Shown: one piece after another, positions 58,640 through 64,000 of the stretch
How positions within the stretch are numbered: position 1 is the stretch's first letter
Layout of the letters: each line of letters opens with the position of its first letter
NCBI GenBank assembly: GCA_032622095.1
Contig: CP136066.1
Coordinates: 190,642,816-190,706,815, forward strand
Length of the DNA: 64,000 nt
Origin: Siphonodentalium dalli
Taxonomy: Eukaryota; Mollusca; Scaphopoda; Gadilida; Siphonodentaliidae
Direction of reading: 5' to 3'
Position numbers and translations under genes: made by a program
The notes under the pieces: model-generated
Seen by the model: only the letters and a program-made list of their open reading frames with translations
What the model was told of the DNA's origin: nothing
Database searches by the model: none

Positions 58640-60667
58640 TTACGGGAGGTACATTGTGAAGTTATTTGTCTGTCCATTGCTGCATTGTGGGGTTTTTTCG
58701 CTCTTGTGGGGTTAACCCCATAAGATGTTTATCTCAAACTGTTGGAAATTGTTTTGTGGGGTTAAATTTGCCTTCTTGAAAAATGACCCCACAATACTTG
58801 TCCAAGAAGTATTTGTCCATATATTTCATTTGTCCATCAGGTTTTGTATGGACAACACCGCAAAGCTATTGAAATTTCCGCCATGCGATCGTCGTTCTTT
58901 TCCGGTGGTCACGTGACATCTCGAATGTGAAGTTCAGAAGACGCCATTTTGTTTATCAAGGTAAGTTTTCATGCACTCATGCTTTGAATGTTCTTTCTAT
59001 ACACATTTCCAAACCCAAACAGGATTAAATCGTATTTAAAAAACTCAGTTTGTTGGCCATGTATGTGATTGGCGCTCTTGAATGAAACTTTGGGCTGATT
59101 AAATTTGTCCTTTCGAACAGTTTCAAAAGGAACATTGTGAAGTTAATTTGTCCACTGGTCAATTTGGTGTATTATGGGGTTAACCTACTTTGAAAGTTTG
59201 TTATACACATTTTCCACAAGCCACTACATATAAAATTACATTTAAGACTCATTTTATTGTTCTCATGAATATAAATTTGTAATATTCAGTTGTTTAGCGC
59301 GATTTTGAGATCGAGTGACACTGAAACCTGCGGCGTGTTCCAGCATAGACTAGAGTCTAAAAATAGTAACAACATGGTTCGCACAGAAATTAATAAAGTC
59401 CTTGAATATTGAGAATGTGCAGAACCGTGCCCCCCCCCCCAATTGGCGTGTAAAAGCTGTGTCATATCGTTAACTATCCGATCCGTACAGGTAATGGAAG
59501 CAGCTAACAACAATTGTGCCTCGTTTCATCAACATTCTGAGGTTTGACTATATGTTCCGTAACAGGATAGTTCCGCTTCCTTGTTTTTTATTAAGCCGAT
59601 AAACAACAACTAATTTTCGATCGGTAAGTTATAAATATATAGCCAACTTGACAATGACTAATGACACAAATAGCCCACCATTGTCCAATCTATATGGCAT
59701 AACTGTGCAACATATGAATACAACGATGACTGTTGTAAGAACACAGAAACCACGTGGTGCGGTATGTGAAGTCTCCTAATTTCGTGATAGTAACGTTCTT
59801 TCAAAAACGAACCCAACAGATTTTATTTGATAATCCAAGTTATATATTACATAATGACAACATGGTTACGTGGAATGCATAGCTTATAGGCCAGAGCCCC
59901 ATAATAACATGATATATATAATAATGAACATATTACTGAATACTTGTGAAAGAGAAAAATAAAAATATGGGGACTGTAAATGACTCTGAGTAATAGTCAC
60001 TCTAAACACACAAAAAAAAATATAAAGAGAGGGTGGGGGGTGTACATGGTCTACATAACATTTTGGGGATATGATCATAAAATCCAACAAAATATATACT
60101 AATTTAAATCCAGGAACAATTTAATATATCAGGAGATTTTTCATTTGGTTTCATTTTTTTTAAAACGTGCATCTCACTGAATTTTCTCAATTACTAGTAC
60201 CGTACTAGTAGTTCTGCATTGTTCTAATCACAGTTATGATGTTTTGGAAGCTGATGTATGTGGTCTTAACTTTTCTATCATATTGATGAATTCTTTAATG
60301 CTATTCTATTTTGTTCATTGCATTATTTAAATTGTATACCTTATGTTCGGAGATACCGATAGAAAGTACTAGTAGATCAACAGTTAAATTGAGGTAAGCA
60401 AAGGTGTGGCTTCCTGGCCTCATATAATAGGCAAAAAAATCTATTTATCTTCATAATTAAAATTTTCTATTTACAATAGTGAAGCTATTTGTAGTATACA
60501 CTTTGAATGACAGTAATTTTTTTGTGTTATAATCACATGACATGTAACATGTAAAGTTGTTAATGTTGGAATCAGAGGCCGCTATTATTATTGGTATTAG
60601 ATCGTTGTTATTACTCGGAAATTATTGAAATTGGCATACTCTTTTAAGTTGACTCTATACTATTCAG

Positions 60668-60783
60668 GAAAGGATAATAAGAGACAGAAGTGGCTACCCA
60701 AGGATGAAGAGGAGTTGTGGACGCTATTTGAGAAAGACTTCAAGAATTGCAGATGCCCAAATAACACGGAGGTAGAAAAATAG
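60668..60783 (+). other. Exon-like fragment with Myb/SANT-like start
   Basis: After ACTATTCAG, 37 codons read KDNKRQKWLPKDEEELWTLF then EKDFKNCRCPNNTEVEK, ending at TAG 60781. The same frame continues past it (KRESNSRNGPI, stop, QRTRDNIKTKMSAMLIGRKK). A Trp-x5-Glu-Leu-Trp..Phe layout and a later K-rich helix recall Myb/SANT-like modules, but this is a guess. Two in-frame stops indicate decay. It lies within the mobile element, as a captured exon or a remnant of its own gene. Confidence 0.4.
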
Positions 60784-61129
60784 AAGAGAGAAAGCAACTC
60801 AAGAAATGGCCCCATTTAGCAACGGACAAGGGATAACATTAAAACAAAAATGAGTGCAATGTTAATTGGCAGGAAAAAGCAAAATAAGAAAATACTGATT
60901 TTGATAATAAATATAGCTACACAGGTATTTCTTTTTCATTAAGATAATTGTACGGTATGTGAAGGTTTTAGAACAGGGTTTTGGTTCAAGGGCACTTTCA
61001 ATCCTCTTATCTCGGGTTTTTATTCGCATTTTGATCCATATGAAAGAGAATTACACCAATGTGATGCAAATACCATAGAAATAGGTAATCACACATTCAG
61101 TTTTAATTTCTCTGTTTCATTGGATACTC

Positions 61130-61510
61130 GATAATTCGAGCAAGAAAATAGTTTGAAATTACTGGCTTGTTCACAAACTGTTTTCATGCTAGAAACCTTG
61201 AATATAAAAAACAACACCATACATTTATCCCCTAATTGGTATGGCTGATGAGTGGATATGGCTTTGTGATTACTTCAAACATCCAATAATAAGTGTTTCT
61301 TTCTGAGTAATTGCCACAGTTGTTGACGTTCATACAAACCAACAGATTGAGAAACAATTAGGGGATAAACATACAATGTTGAGCAGTATATTTGGGGATT
61401 CGAGCATGAAAACAGTTTGCAAACATGCCAGCGAATTAACATACTGTTTTCATGCTCAATTCCCCGAATATACAACTCAATAGAGTATGTTTATCCCCAT
61501 TATCCACCGA
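61130..61510. repeat. Nested inverted repeats in the 3.4-kb element
   Basis: GTTTTCATGCT(A/C) and its inverse AGCATGAAAACAG, plus CAATTAGGGGATAAA with TTTATCCCCTAAT and TTTATCCCC, alternate several times. Confidence 0.7.
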
Positions 61511-62030
61511 AAATTTTCGAAGAAACAACCTTACAATACATTTAGACAAAAAGACCCCCTTAATGTACCTAGCGTCTGTCTGCTTAATGTCAACCATACA
61601 CAGTGAATCCCTCATCGGTTCAAACGACCCCACAATGATCTGCTCAATGTGGTCCCCACAATACTCATCCCAACAGATTCGGTAACCTCATAATGCAACG
61701 GAAAATGTTCAAATGACCCAACAATGTTGTCCAAGTTCTATATGACTCCACAATGATCTGCTCAATGTGGTCCCCACAATACTCATCCCAACAGATTTGG
61801 TAACCTCATAATGCAACGGACAAAGTTAAAATGACCTCACAATGTTGTCCAAGTTCTATATGACCCCACAACGATTGCCACTTAACTGTGAAAATAACCT
61901 CACTATACTTTAGACAAAACAAACCCCATAATGTTACTCTCGTCTGTCTGCTCAATGTGGTCCCCACAATACTCATCCCAACAGATTTGGTAACCTCATA
62001 ATGCAACGGACAAAAAATCTGCACAATGTA

Positions 62031-64000
62031 TCTCTTGTCTGTATGTCCGACTACGTTTAGTGGTCATGCTGGAGACTTGCTGGTTGCCATTGTATTGAAC
62101 CACGGTCATCGTGTCAGCCGCGCCTCCGGTACTCTTTGGTGCGACCGAAACAGTTTTGGCTCGGACAGCGCCTCCGTGCTCTTCTCTTTGTTTGATATGT
62201 TAGCAGCGCCTCCGGTACTCTTCGGTGCCGCCTTAGTGGGTTTGTCCGATGAATTAGCTGCACCTCCGATACTCTTCGGTGCAGTATTTGCTAATTTTGG
62301 GGGAGCTTTAGCTGCACCTCCGGTACTCTTCGGTGCAACTAATTTTGACTCGGGTTGTTGAAAAGCCGCGATAACCCATGCCGCTGCCACTATGGGCTGA
62401 TCAGTTTGATTGGGCAAACTAATTGAAGATGACACGACTTGGGCTACCTGCCACTGCATCTTTTCAATCTTTCCCTTGCGAGACTTTTCTACTGCCTGTT
62501 TGACCCTCCAGGATTCGACCTTTGTATCCATGAAGGTTGCCCTACCCCTTGCATCTGCTTGGTTTAGGGCGATCGAGACCAACTTCCAATGGAACAGGCA
62601 GCAGAGGGAATTTGGTGCTGGTCTCATGTGGAACCCCTCTTGGGGTGCTGAGATTCCCAGGTCATTGGCTATCACGGTCATCAGTCGCTGATAACCCTCC
62701 CCACCATTATATCTTTCAATGCATCCGATGCGTTGGACTGTATCCACCTGTTCACCGTTATCAACAACATCTCAAGGGTCTGGAGGTCCGTCTTGGTAGC
62801 TCCCGCTCCGTTAAGAATGTTTCTTCCTATCATGACCATATCCTGGATCATGCAGGTTCTCATAACCTTAGGGGTGGGTTGAAGATCCTCCACCCACCAG
62901 GTAGGGGGGAGGTGATTTCCTCGGACGTGATCCTTGATGTCACTTTTAAAATAAGCTCCACAAGAATCAAGGGGACATCGTTTCATCCCTTTTGTCTGTT
63001 GGTCCCTGTGGATACCCTTCGGGGAACCTGTAACAGACGTAGCCTTCATTAAGCCAGGTGGTTCCCTCTTGGTTGCCTTCGAGGTACCTAGCCTGGAGCC
63101 ATTTTCCCGATTAAAATCCCCTTTGGTACTTGTCGGGGGACTTTTTACTAAAGAGGTTTTGTTAACCACCTCCTGTGTGACAAACGGTGAGGGGAAAGTA
63201 TCCCTTTGGAATAAGATAGCATCTATACTTTCCACAATCTGTTGTGTTTCTAAAGTCGGATTTCCCATTTGATCCTGTCCCGCTGAAATATTTCCCGCGT
63301 GACGAGACCTAGGGGAAGATGAGCTTATAGCTTTACCCTTCATACTGGCAGGTAAAGGTCCTAAGTTTTGTTGAATCCAGTCAGTGAATGGCAAATTTTG
63401 TTAGGCAATTTCAGTTACCTCGGTCTGCCATTGTGTATCACCCCTAGCCATGGCAATTTTATACTGCCTCGAGAGTTCATTTTGAATAACTTGGTAATGC
63501 CAACCAGTAGACTGGAGCATAGCCATGAACCTTGAGGCTGGGCAAATTAGGACTCCCGAATTGGAACTTGATAAAATTGTATATCGGTCCTGTCCCCCAG
63601 ATTGATCTATCTTACCGGAGGGGTCCTCCCAGGGACCTCTTGGGATTAATTTTTCCACGGGATTCCCCAATGGAACTGGCTGAATATCGGATATATCCAT
63701 TTCACACGGCCCAGTTTGATGTTCATCGTATGCGGTGGAATTATTGGTGGATGTGTAAGAGGAAAGGGAATGGTTACATCCGGTCCACTAAGATGCTCTT
63801 CGTGTCCGGGCCCCAATTCCGGATTGGTTACCGATTGATCCGGACCACTTCGGCATTCAGTATGTGTGTGGGCCGGAGAAAGGGGTAACAATTTAGAACA
63901 TGCTGTAAGTTCAGGCCCATTTTGGTTGTCATCATGTGCCTGAACTGAAAAAGAAAGGGGAATAATTGCAGCCGGTCCACTAAGATCTTCTTCGTGTCCG
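62031..64000 (-). pseudogene. N-terminal half of the zinc-finger/TatD gene, runs off the window
   Basis: From 64000 the minus strand reads HEEDLSGPAAIIP, then a repeat HEEHLSGPDVTIP; a frame break near 63740-63770; a stretch with GVLICPASRFMAMLQSTGWH; TAA at 63401-63403 in frame with QNLPFTDWIQQNLGPLPAS; and a C2H2-type finger CPLDSC..FKSDIKDHVRGNH (62912-62977, Cx4C/Hx4H). A shift follows at a G4 tract near 62695-62705, then MTVIANDLGISAPQEGFHMR, then four to five APKSTGGAA repeats with another one-base loss. The reading continues to QQVSSMTTKRSRTYRQEI, where the TA insertion cuts it. TatD sequence resumes at 58649. The join across the insertion stays collinear. The gene is dead here: at least five lesions plus the insertion. 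Confidence 0.75.

Larger units (their letters stand above)
58652..62028. mobile_element. 3.4-kb TA-flanked element inside the TatD gene
   Basis: Left CATTGTGAAGTTATTTGTC, right inverse CATTGTGCAGATTTTTTGTC, each flanked by TA (58650-58651, 62029-62030). A second copy of the left end sits at 59133-59180. TTGTGGGGTTA-type words cluster near the left end, and their inverse (CCCCACAAT) fills about three tandem units at 61640-62015. TA flanks suggest a Tc1/mariner-like or related non-autonomous element; no transposase is visible. It holds an exon-like piece at 60668-60783 and palindromes at 61130-61510. Confidence 0.78.

Noticed and set aside
61275-61685. Small frames on both strands near the end of the 3.4-kb element
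   Set aside because: They overlap nested inverted repeats and have no family similarity.

Overview
The window looks like nuclear DNA of an invertebrate animal. It is AT-rich and gene-poor. It carries spliced gene relics with GT/AG introns, non-LTR retrotransposons with AATC-type tails, many foldback elements, a class A GPCR and a C2H2 array with TGDRPYQCD linkers. A lophotrochozoan, perhaps a mollusc, is my guess from the style of these families; the sequence does not prove it. There is no sign of bacterial operons, CRISPR or phage.

Layout. 1-3.3 kb: a TA-flanked MITE broken by an ORF1-only LINE (copy A) and by a foldback. 3.7-4.2 kb: LINE RT relic cut at a TTAA site. 5.1-6.6 kb: tRNA-like SINE head, 38-bp minisatellite and an interspersed repeat. 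7.9-9.6 kb: decayed zinc fingers and a palindromic element. 10.1-14.3 kb: two opposed TTAA MITEs, each with two long hairpins. 17.4-19.9 kb: two non-LTR RT fragments converging tail to tail. 21.5-22.7 kb: satellites. 24.1-25.9 kb: a transposon-like unit with subterminal repeats. 26.65-28.92 kb: a multi-exon Crypton-derived (DUF3504-like) gene relic. 31.3-35.65 kb: LINE copy B, inverted relative to A and split by a 2.2-kb TIR element. 36.8-37.9 kb: an intact single-exon GPCR, the best candidate for a live gene, between two TTAA elements. 38.2-47.9 kb: MITEs, minisatellites and palindromic arrays. 48.4-50.1 kb: an 18-finger C2H2 gene with two in-frame stops; its 5' flank lies in a 650-bp-arm inverted repeat. 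52.8-56.8 kb: a 3.9-kb element with about 810-bp near-identical arms and an 8-bp target duplication. 57.7-64 kb: a zinc-finger plus TatD-nuclease gene, frameshifted and split by a 3.4-kb TA-flanked element.

The window reads as a nested transposon landscape. Insertion order can be read from paralogous empty sites, target duplications and shared mutations. No gene set here forms an evident pathway. The strongest leads are the TatD/zinc-finger gene and its interrupter, the duplicated nonsense codon in the finger array, the ORF1-only LINE pair, and the TTAA elements that bracket the GPCR, one of them starting at its stop codon.
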